In this document: positions 18,935-27,200 of the stretch, piece by piece
How the letters are laid out: every line of letters begins with the position of its first letter
How positions within the stretch are numbered: the first letter of the stretch is position 1
Notes under the pieces: model-generated
Told to the model about the DNA's origin: nothing
Database searches by the model: none
The model's input: the letters and a program-made list of their open reading frames with translations, nothing else
Assembly: GCF_047238265.1 (NCBI RefSeq)
Contig: NZ_JBDFMM010000001.1
Coordinates: 2,480,001 to 2,544,000, forward strand
Direction: 5' to 3'
Length of the DNA: 64,000 nt
Source: Paenibacillus_F sp047238265
GTDB taxonomy: Bacteria > Bacillota > Bacilli > Paenibacillales > NBRC-103111
Program-made: the position numbers and the translations under genes

Positions 18935-19068
18935 AAGTAGGAAAAGTATCGGGAAATGCGCTTTTCAGTTGCTTAGAAAGCAAAGAAAGCAGAGCATAAA
19001 CCCCTTGCTTTTTTTATTTTAGAGTGTTAATATTTCAATTACAGTTAAGTGTCCTACGGTAAAAATTT

Positions 19069-19112
19069 GGCAGGATTTCGGTAGGATTCTGGTAGGATTT
19101 CGGCAGGATTTT
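19069..19112. repeat. four tandem copies of an 11-nt repeat
   Basis: Units GGCAGGATTTC, GGTAGGATTCT, GGTAGGATTTC and GGCAGGATTTT follow each other without gaps. The array lies about 140 bases upstream of the FMN aptamer, in non-coding sequence. Confidence 0.85.
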
Positions 19113-19255
19113 GTCCGGAAATCAGATGATATCTGAGGCAACGCAGGTCATCAACTGTAACGGAGATTTGCCAAAAATCCAGTAATATCAAGGGTTTCAG
19201 CAACGAAACGACTACCAAAGGTCATCAAAAGGACATACGAAATTGAATATTGAAC

Positions 19256-19482
19256 CTTCGGGGTAGGGTGAAAGTCCCAACCGGCGGTGATGGGTACGCA
19301 AGTACCTTAAGCCCGCGACTCCCGGCTGTTATGGCCGGGACTGACTTGGTGCGACTCCAAGGCCGACGGTAAAGTCCGGATGGGAGAAGGTGAAAAGCAG
19401 CTTCATTAAAATATACATTTTAATGAAGTCTGTTTGTCGATGCCCCCGTTGAATTTCCAGCGGGGGCATCGTCTCTTTTCAG
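19256..19482 (+). promoter_or_regulatory. FMN riboswitch (RFN element) with transcription terminator
   Basis: The aptamer (about 19256-19392) contains the diagnostic RFN blocks: GGGTAGGGTGAAAGTCCC, ACCGGCGGTGATGGGTACGC, AGCCCGCGA, and the 3' CCGACGGTAAAGTCCGGATGG. It is followed by a 12-bp hairpin CTTCATTAAAAT/ATTTTAATGAAG at 19401-19428 and by an 11-bp GC stem CGATGCCCCCG/CGGGGGCATCG at 19438-19471 with a TCTCTTTT tail. FMN binding should favour termination and shut off the EamA transporter gene at 19521. Confidence 0.95.
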
Positions 19483-19520
19483 AAGGTTCAATTCAAAACA
19501 TTCCACAGGGGGTTTTTGAA

Positions 19521-20519
19521 TTGGAAAATGCTTTAGGTCTCAACGGAAAGTCCGCTTTAACGAAGGGAAAAGGGATCAACGGCATCTGGTATGTCGCGCT
19601 GGGCGCCACGCTTTGGGGACTCGATCCGCTTTTCCGCATCCTGCTGCTGAAAAGCTTAACCTCGGCACAGATCGTGTTCATCGAACATCTGCTGCTCGCC
19701 TGCTACGCGCTTCCGGTCCTGATAAGATACCGTGAACAGTTGACCGGGAAACTGACGCTGGCTGTCATCGGCGCGCTGCTGTTCATTTCCTGGGGCGGTT
19801 CGGCAATCGCCACGATTTTGTTCACGTCGGCGTTTGCCCACGGAAGTGCGAATGCCGTTCTGCTTTTACAAAAGCTTCAGCCCTTATTCGCGATTACCCT
19901 GGCACGCGTACTGCTGAAAGAAGCATTGCCGGCCCGCTTTTTTAAATATATCGTATTCGCCCTCGCAGGCACCTATTTGCTGACGTTCGGGTTTCAATCC
20001 CCGTCGCTGGGCCTCAAAGATCTGGGCACCATGAGCTGTCTGCTGTCGATACTGGCCGCGATTCTCTGGGGGGGATCAACGGTCATGGGCAAATATTTGC
20101 TGCAAAAAAATCTCGATTTCCCGATCGTAACTTCGCTCCGGTTTTTACTGGCCATTCCGCTGCTGTTTATCGTTCTCATGGCGAGCGGGGATGCCTGGCA
20201 GCTTCACAAAGGAACGGGCGAATGGGCACTTATCATCGTGAACATGCTGTTCCAGGCGTTTTTCCCGGGACTGATCAGCATGCTGCTGTACTATAAAGGG
20301 TTGTCCTCGACAAAGGCGTTTCTCGCGACAATCGCGGAATTGTCTTTCCCGGCCGTAGGTGTCCTAATCAACTGGCTCGTATTCGATCAGGCCCTGACAA
20401 TCGGGCAGCTGGTAGGCTTCCTTCTGATCTGGTCCACGCTGTGGTTTATGGGACGCACTCCCGAAAGCAAAGACACCGCGTCCGCTGCCAAAGAGAAGCT
20501 CGACGCCTCGACCGTGTAA
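19521..20519 (+). CDS. EamA/DMT family transporter under FMN control, probable riboflavin transporter
   Basis: About 332 residues with ten hydrophobic segments forming two EamA repeats. The TTG at 19521 is preferred because the longer in-frame ATG lies inside the riboswitch terminator, whereas CAGGGGG precedes this TTG by eight bases. The FMN riboswitch immediately upstream implies a substrate in flavin metabolism. RibN, an EamA-type riboflavin importer known from other bacteria, is a functional precedent. The assignment to riboflavin is inference from regulation; the fold assignment is clear. Confidence 0.88.
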   Translation: MENALGLNGKSALTKGKGINGIWYVALGATLWGLDPLFRILLLKSLTSAQIVFIEHLLLACYALPVLIRYREQLTGKLTLAVIGALLFISWGGSAIATILFTSAFAHGSANAVLLLQKLQPLFAITLARVLLKEALPARFFKYIVFALAGTYLLTFGFQSPSLGLKDLGTMSCLLSILAAILWGGSTVMGKYLLQKNLDFPIVTSLRFLLAIPLLFIVLMASGDAWQLHKGTGEWALIIVNMLFQAFFPGLISMLLYYKGLSSTKAFLATIAELSFPAVGVLINWLVFDQALTIGQLVGFLLIWSTLWFMGRTPESKDTASAAKEKLDASTV

Positions 20520-20530
20520 TTGCAGCGCGT

Positions 20531-20563
20531 TAAAAAGACTGCCGATAAGGCAGTCTTTTTTTG
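20531..20563 (+). terminator. intrinsic terminator
   Basis: AAAGACTGCC, loop gataa, GGCAGTCTTTTTTT directly after the EamA transporter gene. Confidence 0.9.
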
Positions 20564-20721
20564 TGTCCGCTTAGGAGAAGATCCTTCCTATTTGGCCCAA
20601 GGCCAGCGGAATGAAGGCAGACGCATTCGGTGGTATAGCCGGATTTGCGGAAGGATGCTATGCTGAAACAAGCGGGTACCATTATTTAACATAACTGATC
20701 CTTATAAACGAGGTGTATCAC

Positions 20722-21771
20722 TTGCAAAGAACGAATTTGCTCGATGAACTTTACGCCCTTCATCCCAATGAGACCAAAGGTCTGCTTCTGCAGATACTGG
20801 AGCAAGCAGAGCGTTACGACGAATTGCTGGAGAAAGAGCATACGCTCCAAAAACAAATTTTAGAGATATGGAACGGACACTTGGCCAGAAAACGGGCAGA
20901 AACCGAAGGGAAACGGGGCCATGTTCACATTGTGATGGGACTGTCCGACGCGGGAGCTTTAAAATGCGCGCTCAGCACACTCGGCCGGAGGAAAGAAAGC
21001 GAGATACTCGCATTCAACGACTGTTTTTCCGAAGGACCGATTTCGAAGCTGGAGACGGAGGAAGGGCGAAAGTACCGGTTGGAATGGATATCCGAACGTT
21101 TCAGGGGATACATGCATGCCCAGTTTACCGGAATCCGGCATGGTTTAGATACCGTGCTGGAAGCATTGCGCGGCATACCGGCCGATAAGGAGATTACGAT
21201 CTGGACAGGCTGGCACGCCCATGAGCAGATCGGGATGCGTCTTGCCCTCGCTGTCCTCGGGGACGTGCCGAATCATGTCTATATCGGCCATATTTCCGAG
21301 TTGTATGAAGAGATAGCGGGCCGTTTTGATCCGGTACCGCATTCCTACGCATTCGGTTTTCTGACCATGGAAGCGATTGAAGAAATCGTTCGTTTGCATG
21401 AAGAGCGGAAACAGCCTTTATCCTTGGAGGCGCGGCAAGCTTACATCCGGGAATGGGAGGAGCTTTCGGCAACGAAAGCGAAGCTTCATCTCTGGTCGGA
21501 CGGCAAAATAGTGCAGGCTGAAGAAGACATCTATGACGAAGCGCTTATGACACTCGTCGGACAAATGCTGCGCGGCGGAATGGATGGCGAACAGAAATTC
21601 ATCCCGGCCAACCGGGTGATTATGGAGGCGCTGGAGCGCTGGGAGAACGCAGTTATGGTTGAATTTATCGAATACCGGCTGTGGACGTTAATTAGCGGCG
21701 GGCGGTTGAAGTTCAAAGGAGTGCCGGCGGCCATGCAATCCTATGGAGTGGCTTTGGCCGAGTCGCCTTGA
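20722..21771 (+). CDS. DUF1835 / DUF3658 domain protein
   Basis: About 349 residues. The TTG at 20722 is spaced correctly from GAGGTG at 20710-20715; a GTG nine bases earlier overlaps that box. The centre carries the DUF1835 pattern ('VHIVMGLSDAGALKCAL', 'FNDCFSEGPI', 'IWTGWHAHEQIGMRLAL') and the C-terminal part resembles DUF3658 ('WSDGKIVQAEEDIYDEALM'). The biochemical role of this family is not established. It stands as a single transcription unit. Confidence 0.85.
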   Translation: MQRTNLLDELYALHPNETKGLLLQILEQAERYDELLEKEHTLQKQILEIWNGHLARKRAETEGKRGHVHIVMGLSDAGALKCALSTLGRRKESEILAFNDCFSEGPISKLETEEGRKYRLEWISERFRGYMHAQFTGIRHGLDTVLEALRGIPADKEITIWTGWHAHEQIGMRLALAVLGDVPNHVYIGHISELYEEIAGRFDPVPHSYAFGFLTMEAIEEIVRLHEERKQPLSLEARQAYIREWEELSATKAKLHLWSDGKIVQAEEDIYDEALMTLVGQMLRGGMDGEQKFIPANRVIMEALERWENAVMVEFIEYRLWTLISGGRLKFKGVPAAMQSYGVALAESP

Positions 21772-22100
21772 TAGGCAAAAAACTCTTCGGCTGTTATGGA
21801 GTGGACGCGAAACCCGGGGCTTGAAAAACGACGGCGGCAAGAGAGAGCAAGAGAGGAGATCTGAGGCATTGAGAAGGCTTAGAGAGCAGGAGACGGTAGG
21901 AGTAGTAAAAGGCCGACCTTTCAATACCGGGAATCGCCCGTCTTCCTTTGCGATGAAGCAGTTCACGGCGGCAGTCCGATAAGGCTCCCACGCAAGCGCA
22001 AGGAAACCGGGTGAATCCGGAATTTCTCCGGCAGAATAAATCCCGGGGGACAGTCCGTCCCTGCATGGCCAGCAGAATCCCGCGCACCGCTCCGGCGGCA
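21772..22100. other. intergenic region
   Basis: No coding sequence or structured element is recognised between the DUF1835 gene and the motB terminator. Confidence 0.5.
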
Positions 22101-22140
22101 AAAAAGCAGGTTCCCCGCATAACCGGGAACCTGCTTTTTA
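22101..22140. terminator. bidirectional intrinsic terminator after motB
   Basis: A 14-bp stem AAAAGCAGGTTCCC/GGGAACCTGCTTTT with T residues on the minus-strand exit, six bases beyond the motB stop codon. Confidence 0.9.
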
Positions 22141-22146
22141 ATAGTT

Positions 22147-22950
22147 TTATTCACCCGCGGCGGCGCTTTTCTTCACATCCGACGCCTTGATGCCGCGCAT
22201 AATGCTTACCTCGACGCGGCGGTTTTTGGCCCGGCCATCGGCCGTTGCGTTTGAATCCACCGGCCGGTACTCGCCGTATCCGATCGAACGGAAACGGCTC
22301 GGGTCGATTCCGTTATTTTCAAGCAAAATCTTCATGAAATTCAGAGCCCGTCTGGAGCTTAAATCCCAGTTCGAATCAAATTCCTTGTTGTTGATCGGCA
22401 CATTGTCCGCATGTCCGGCCACTTCGATCCGGTATTTCGGATATTGGCTCAACATATCCGTCATGGCCTGGGCCAGACGGCGCGATTCGGGTTTGATGAC
22501 GGCTGACCCGGAGGCGAACAAGGCCTTATCCTGGATGGTGATCATGAGCTGGTCGTCGGTCAAGGTCGTTGTCAGCTCGGAGCCCAGCTTGTTGTCCATG
22601 ATGTATTGATCGAGCTTCTGCTTAAGCTGCTCCAGATCGGCCTGTTCGGCCTCGTACTGCTTTTGCAGCGCTTCGCTTTCCGACGGATTCGGGTTGTCGT
22701 GCTGCTTGAGTGCGGTACTGGTATCCCGGTTCAGAGGGATTTTAGCCGAAGTTTCGAACGTTCCGGTTCCCCCGGTAAAAGCCGAGTTCAAAGCTCTCAT
22801 GATGCTGTCGTATTTTTTCGAGTCCACCTGACTGGAAGCGAACAAAATGATGAACAAGGCCAGCAGCAGCGTCAGAAGGTCGGCGTAGGGGATGAGCCAA
22901 GACTCATCCACATGCTCCTCATGATGTTCCTTCCTGTGCTTTTTACTCAT
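22147..22950 (-). CDS. motB: flagellar motor stator protein MotB
   Basis: Stator subunit of about 267 residues. The start at 22950 gives the usual basic N-terminus ('SKKHRKEHHEEH') and overlaps the motA stop by 8 bases. A single membrane helix follows with the proton-binding Asp in 'IPYADLLTLLLALFI'. The C-terminal OmpA-type peptidoglycan-binding domain is seen as 'VAGHADNVPINNKEFDSNWD' and 'GYGEYRPVDSNATADGRAKN'. With MotA it forms the ion-driven stator anchored to the cell wall. Confidence 0.96.
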   Translation of the reverse strand: MSKKHRKEHHEEHVDESWLIPYADLLTLLLALFIILFASSQVDSKKYDSIMRALNSAFTGGTGTFETSAKIPLNRDTSTALKQHDNPNPSESEALQKQYEAEQADLEQLKQKLDQYIMDNKLGSELTTTLTDDQLMITIQDKALFASGSAVIKPESRRLAQAMTDMLSQYPKYRIEVAGHADNVPINNKEFDSNWDLSSRRALNFMKILLENNGIDPSRFRSIGYGEYRPVDSNATADGRAKNRRVEVSIMRGIKASDVKKSAAAGE

Positions 22951-23740
22951 CGTCCGTACCCGCTTGTTTCGAAGTGCCTTCGTCTTCGCGCTGGGAGCTC
23001 GGTACGAAAACAAGCAGCTTTTGTTTGACGGCGGAAGAGGAAATGCCGGCTTGAATGGACAGAAGGCCTTCCACCATCATCAGTTTCAGGGTGACTTCTT
23101 TTTTGGATTTCTGCTTGAGTTTATTGGCAATGGGATGCCACAAAACATAACCGGAAAAAATACCGAGAAGAGTCGCGACGAACGCCGCGGAAATCAAATG
23201 GCCGAGCTTCTCGATTTCGTTCAGGTTGCTCAGCGCCGCGATAAGGCCGACAACCGCTCCCAATACCCCCAGGGTAGGGGCGTATGTTCCCGCTTGGGTG
23301 AAAATTTGAGCGCCGTTCCGGTGACGCTCTTCCATTGCCGCAATATCTTCCATTAACACTTCGCGTACGAAGTCCTGATCGTTGGCGTCGATAATCATCC
23401 GCATTCCGCTTTTAAGGAAAGGATCGTCGATTTCGTTCACTTTTTCTTCGAGAGAAAGCAGACCTTCACGGCGGGTAAGAGCCGTCCAGTCCGCGACCAT
23501 GTTAATGAGGTCTTTTTTTGGCATAAGTTTTTGCTCGGTGAAAACGATTTTCATCAGTTTAGGGAAATTTTTAAGTTCTTCGCCCGAAAATCCGATAAAT
23601 AGCGTGGCTGCCGTTCCGACGAAAATAATGAGCAGAGCGGCCGGGTTGAACAGAGCAGTCAAACTGGCTCCTTTCAAAACCATGCCGACGCCTACGGCGA
23701 TGATAGCCAAAATAATACCAATGATAGAAGATTTCTCCAA
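22943..23740 (-). CDS. motA: flagellar motor stator protein MotA
   Basis: 265 residues, TTG start preceded by GAGGTG. Four membrane helices with the MotA/TolQ/ExbB domain: 'KKDLINMVADWTALTRREGL' marks the cytoplasmic loop and 'GTYAPTLGVLGAVVGLIAAL' helix 3. It forms the proton channel of the flagellar motor with MotB. The two genes form an isolated operon away from the main flagellar cluster, as in Bacillus subtilis, with a sigma-D-like promoter. Confidence 0.96.
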   Translation of the reverse strand: MEKSSIIGIILAIIAVGVGMVLKGASLTALFNPAALLIIFVGTAATLFIGFSGEELKNFPKLMKIVFTEQKLMPKKDLINMVADWTALTRREGLLSLEEKVNEIDDPFLKSGMRMIIDANDQDFVREVLMEDIAAMEERHRNGAQIFTQAGTYAPTLGVLGAVVGLIAALSNLNEIEKLGHLISAAFVATLLGIFSGYVLWHPIANKLKQKSKKEVTLKLMMVEGLLSIQAGISSSAVKQKLLVFVPSSQREDEGTSKQAGTDDE

Positions 23741-23776
23741 GATTCGCGCACCTCTTCGTTGTAGGTTGTATGACCT

Positions 23777-23803
23777 ATATCGACAAAGGTACTCGTAAAG
23801 TTA
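23777..23803 (-). promoter_or_regulatory. sigma-D (sigma-28) type promoter of motAB
   Basis: On the minus strand TAAC, 15 bases, GTCGATAT compares with the sigma-D consensus TAAA-N15-GCCGATAT (two mismatches). The -10 ends 37 bases before the motA TTG. This matches the known control of motAB by the motility sigma factor in Bacilli. Confidence 0.7.
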
Positions 23804-24181
23804 ACAGTTATTTTCAAGTTCCCGCAAGCGTCACAAAAATCACACAAAATGGCGTTAAATCGGGTTTTTTCGTCATTTTTGGATCGTTTTGAAAAGGAAT
23901 ATCCCTTTTGTCCGGCGAAGGGTTTCCGAATAATTTTGACTCCGTTCGACATGACTCGCGTCTCGGATCAGAACCTTTTTATAGGCCCGTTCGTTAAAAG
24001 TATAGCCCTTTTTTATTCCGGCTTCGGCGATGCCCGGCCTTTTAGTGATGCTTTCTGAATGTTTCGATATGTAAGAGCACATACGCGTATATGAAACCGC
24101 TGCTCTTGGCATGATGTGCATAGCGGCATAACTTGTGCTAAAATCAATTTTTCACCCAATCTCTTACAGCAGGTGTTTATA
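23804..24181. other. divergent intergenic region
   Basis: Between motA and the VanZ/RDD gene. Apart from the motAB promoter and the GCAGGTG ribosome-binding site of the plus-strand gene, no feature is recognised. Confidence 0.45.
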
Positions 24182-25264
24182 ATGCTCAGTTTCTATTTGT
24201 TTCCGATTTCGTATGCGTTTTTGTCGTTTCCCGTCGCGGCAGTTCTGTTCACGCTCCCGTTTCTGATCGTCCAGTACCGCAAGTACGGGTATGTCCATTT
24301 TTACAGGGCGCTGCTGCTTTACTTGTTTCTTCTGTACATGATGAACGCCTTGTTTCTGATTATTCTGCCGCTGCCTCCGAGCATCCATAATACGCCTCCG
24401 GCGGCAAGGTCGTATGCCCAGTGGATTCCGTTTCACTTTCTGGAAGACATCGTGAAGGAAACGGCCGTGGTAGCGGATCAGCCCCGCACGTATCTGCATC
24501 TGTTGAAGGAACGGGCGTTTCTTCAAGTGGTGTTTAACGTGCTGCTCACCGTGCCGTTCGGTATTTTTTTGCGGTATTATTTCCGTACAAGCTGGGTCAA
24601 GTGTCTGTTGTTCTCGCTGGGGCTGTCTCTGTTTTTCGAGATCACGCAGGTAACCGGGCTGTACGGCATCTACGATTATCCGTACCGGCTGTTCGATGTC
24701 GACGACCTGATGATGAATACGGCGGGGGGATTGATCGGATATGTCGCTGCGGAATGGCTGTCATCCCTGCTGCCTAAGATCGAATCGCTCGATGACAAAG
24801 TGGATCTGGCGGTCAAACGTGTCACTTACACCAGGCGGGGGCTGGCATTTCTGTTCGACTGGTTCGTGATGAGTCCGGTACTTGCGATTCTGGCCGTACT
24901 GAACGTTCCGGTTCCTTATGCGGCAGGTGTCGTGCTGTATTTTATCGTGCTGCCTTATTTCACGAACGGCCAGACGCTCGGCAAATGGATCGTCCGCATC
25001 CGTATCAAAGGCAAATCAGATAAAATTACACTGTACGAACTGTTCGTCCGGTACGGGTTGCTGTATCTCTTCGTCGGGGGGCTAAACCAGCTCTATGTCC
25101 GGGCGGGGATCGAAAATCTTCCCGATATCCTGATGGTCGTTGCGACGTTCGCCATGTTCCTGTTTAATGCCTGGTTCGCTATTCACGTTCTGCGCTGCGT
25201 GTTCAACCGGAACCGCCAGCTGTTTTACGAGAAGAAAAGCGGAACACGGCACATAATTAAATAG
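24182..25264 (+). CDS. VanZ-RDD fusion membrane protein
   Basis: About 360 residues. The ATG at 24182 follows CAGGTG. The N-terminal half is a VanZ-like domain with several helices and 'LGLSLFFEITQVTGLYGIYD' followed by 'RLFDVDDLMMNTAGGLIGY', the VanZ signature. The C-terminal half is an RDD domain ('RGLAFLFDWFVMSPVLAIL', 'TNGQTLGKWIVRIRIKG'). VanZ proteins are linked to low-level teicoplanin resistance and RDD proteins to transport or cation tolerance. This fusion occurs in Firmicutes; function here is unknown. Confidence 0.9.
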   Translation: MLSFYLFPISYAFLSFPVAAVLFTLPFLIVQYRKYGYVHFYRALLLYLFLLYMMNALFLIILPLPPSIHNTPPAARSYAQWIPFHFLEDIVKETAVVADQPRTYLHLLKERAFLQVVFNVLLTVPFGIFLRYYFRTSWVKCLLFSLGLSLFFEITQVTGLYGIYDYPYRLFDVDDLMMNTAGGLIGYVAAEWLSSLLPKIESLDDKVDLAVKRVTYTRRGLAFLFDWFVMSPVLAILAVLNVPVPYAAGVVLYFIVLPYFTNGQTLGKWIVRIRIKGKSDKITLYELFVRYGLLYLFVGGLNQLYVRAGIENLPDILMVVATFAMFLFNAWFAIHVLRCVFNRNRQLFYEKKSGTRHIIK

Positions 25265-25489
25265 GAGGGCGAAAATTCAACGGAACTCATCCGGCCTTTT
25301 GTTTCTCCGTTTGTAAGCCTAGCAGCCTCAGTCCTATTTACCGGGATTGGGGTTGTTTGCGCTGGCCGGGCAGTCGGAAAATGCGCTGAATTTGGCACGC
25401 AGGAACCTTTATCCTTGGAAGTTTCTATTTTGCATCTGAAAGCGCTATATTAAAAAGAGAACCAAATGAAGGCGCTTACTGTTTGTGCC

Positions 25490-25712
25490 ATACTAGGAAG
25501 AACCGGAAGGGAAGAAGCCCGTCAATATGCGGAAAACGGGAGTGAAAAAGGCCCCCGATACGTCGCCGCACGGAGTCAGCTTGGACTGACTTGGCAGTGA
25601 TGGCCGATTATTTGCCACAGCAAATAGCCTGTCTGAGACGACTTCCGAATGGGAGCCTGTATGCCAGCAATACGCCTCAAAGGCGAGGTGACCCTCCGGA
25701 GGCAAATAAAGG
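25490..25712 (+). ncRNA. structured non-coding segment, candidate leader RNA of unknown class
   Basis: Successive hairpins are visible: CCCGT/ACGGG around 25518-25540, AGTCAG/CTGACT at 25574-25591, TATTTGC/GCAAATA at 25609-25626 with flanking GGC/GCC, CGCCT/AGGCG at 25673-25685, and self-complementary CCTCCGGAGG at 25693-25702. CGTC at 25561 can close with GACG at 25637. The density of stems, the lack of a good open frame with a ribosome-binding site, and the position before the Nudix gene suggest a cis-acting RNA. It matched no riboswitch class I could recall. A 75-codon minus-strand frame overlaps it and is considered fortuitous. Confidence 0.4.
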
Positions 25713-25720
25713 AGCACGGA

Positions 25721-25830
25721 GGTGAACTGATATGAATCGAGGTAAACCGAGATGTAGTCAGATGAACTCAGATGAACTCATATGAACTAATATGAACTCA
25801 TATGAACCCAGATGAACGGAGGTGAACATA
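25721..25830. repeat. tandem array of about eleven 10-nt units ending in the Nudix ribosome-binding site
   Basis: Units related to GATGAACTCA / TATGAACTCA run in exact 10-base register from 25721 to 25830. The first and last units carry GGAGGTGAAC, a Shine-Dalgarno sequence; the last one is the functional site for the Nudix gene at 25833. Middle units have GATGAAC or TATGAAC. Confidence 0.85.
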
Positions 25831-25832
25831 CA

Positions 25833-26348
25833 GTGAGTTCCAAAACGATCGAGGCCGACTGGGGCGGTCATCTTGTCAAGCTGACCTGGATGTCGACGGA
25901 AGCGCCTCCCTCCAAGGACGTCACAAGCGTACACGCTGTCTGCTTCTACGAAGGCAACATATTGCTAGTCCGCGTTAAGACGAGGGGCTTCAATCTCCCG
26001 GGCGGGCATGTGGAAGCGGAAGAGACTCCCGAAGAAGCTTTGCGCCGCGAGTGCTTGGAGGAAGGCTGCGTAGAAGGACGAATCCGCCCGGTCGGAATGA
26101 TTGAAGTGAGCCATGAGCACAATCCGAATTTCGATCCAGCGGGCAAATATCCGCTCATCGGTTATCAGGTTTTTTACCGGATGGATATTACCTCCCGTCA
26201 CCCGTTCACCCGGGACAACGAATGTACGGCCCGCATCTGGGTCGAGCCCGGTGAGCTTCCTCATGTGATCGAGGACCACGAACTAATCCTCTGCGCTGTG
26301 GAAGCGGCGCTGAACAGCGGCTCAGCCGGCTGGCTCCCGGACAATTGA
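25833..26348 (+). CDS. Nudix hydrolase family protein
   Basis: About 171 residues. The GTG at 25833 lies eight bases after GGAGGTG; an upstream in-frame ATG at 25812 belongs to the tandem repeat. The Nudix box is near residues 59-81, 'GGHVEAEETPEEALRRE' followed by 'CLEEGCV'. The metal-binding RE..EE residues are present, but the final Gly of the consensus REUXEEXGU is Cys. The substrate, some nucleoside diphosphate derivative, cannot be predicted. Twenty-one bases separate it from the SDR gene, so they are likely co-transcribed. Confidence 0.88.
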   Translation: MSSKTIEADWGGHLVKLTWMSTEAPPSKDVTSVHAVCFYEGNILLVRVKTRGFNLPGGHVEAEETPEEALRRECLEEGCVEGRIRPVGMIEVSHEHNPNFDPAGKYPLIGYQVFYRMDITSRHPFTRDNECTARIWVEPGELPHVIEDHELILCAVEAALNSGSAGWLPDN

Positions 26349-26369
26349 AGAGACGAAGGAGGAGATGAC

Positions 26370-27170
26370 ATGCCCGAAAAACAGAATGGTCCCAAACCCG
26401 CCGTACTCGTGACGGGAGGAAGCACCGGAATCGGCAGAGGAATTGCCCTTGAGTTTGCCGCCGCCGGTTACCGGGTCGCGATAACCCATTATGGGGATAA
26501 GGATGCAGCCGCAGCCGCGGCCGCGGCCCAAGAAATCTCCCGCTTATCCGGCGATGCATGCAGAGTGATCGAAGGAGATTTGAGGAAGCTCGAGACTGCG
26601 GAAGCGACTATAGGGGAAGCGCTGCAAATCCTCGGCCGCCTAGACGTTCTCGTGAATAATGCCGGAATCGGATTGTACGGGCGCATACAGGAACTCCCTG
26701 CCGATAATCTGGATAACTTGTACGGGCTGAATTTCCGCGCGCCGCTTCTGCTGATGCGGGATGCGTCCCGCCAAATGATTCACCGGGGCATCCGGGGCTG
26801 CATCCTGAACATTACCTCTTCCCGGGCCGAGCGGGCGTATCCGGGTGATGCCGCCTACGGCGGCCTTAAAGCCGGATTGAAGAGGGCTTCCGAAGCCGCC
26901 GCGCTCGATCTGGCGCCCTATGGAATCCGCGTCAACTGCCTGGCTCCGGGAGCCGTCCTGGTACGGGAGCCGGAACCGGAGGCGGACAAATTCGCCGAGA
27001 CGGTACCTCTGGGCAGAATAGGGCTGCCGGACGATATCGGCCCAGCTGCGGTGTGGCTGGCGTCCGGGCAGGCGTCGTATGTGACCGGCATATCTCTGCG
27101 GATAGACGGCGGCTTGATCCTGCCGGGGATGCCGGAGGACGGCAGCGCCTTCTGGAATCCGCGAGGCTAG
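26370..27170 (+). CDS. SDR family NAD(P)-dependent oxidoreductase
   Basis: 266 residues, ATG after AAGGAGGAG. Classical short-chain dehydrogenase: cofactor motif 'TGGSTGIGRG' near residues 14-23, 'NNAGIGLYG' near 97, catalytic Ser in 'LNITSS' and the YxxxK pair in 'AYGGLKAGLK' near residue 165. The C-terminal 'YVTGISLRIDGG' is typical of the glucose-1-dehydrogenase/FabG-like group. Substrate unknown. It is the second gene after the Nudix hydrolase. Confidence 0.93.
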   Translation: MPEKQNGPKPAVLVTGGSTGIGRGIALEFAAAGYRVAITHYGDKDAAAAAAAAQEISRLSGDACRVIEGDLRKLETAEATIGEALQILGRLDVLVNNAGIGLYGRIQELPADNLDNLYGLNFRAPLLLMRDASRQMIHRGIRGCILNITSSRAERAYPGDAAYGGLKAGLKRASEAAALDLAPYGIRVNCLAPGAVLVREPEPEADKFAETVPLGRIGLPDDIGPAAVWLASGQASYVTGISLRIDGGLILPGMPEDGSAFWNPRG

Positions 27171-27200
27171 TATCAACCCGGACAAGAAGCTCGGGAGGAC

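Noticed and set aside
25493..25717. 75-codon minus-strand frame
   Set aside because: Overlaps the multi-hairpin segment and has no convincing start; the stems explain the sequence better than a protein.
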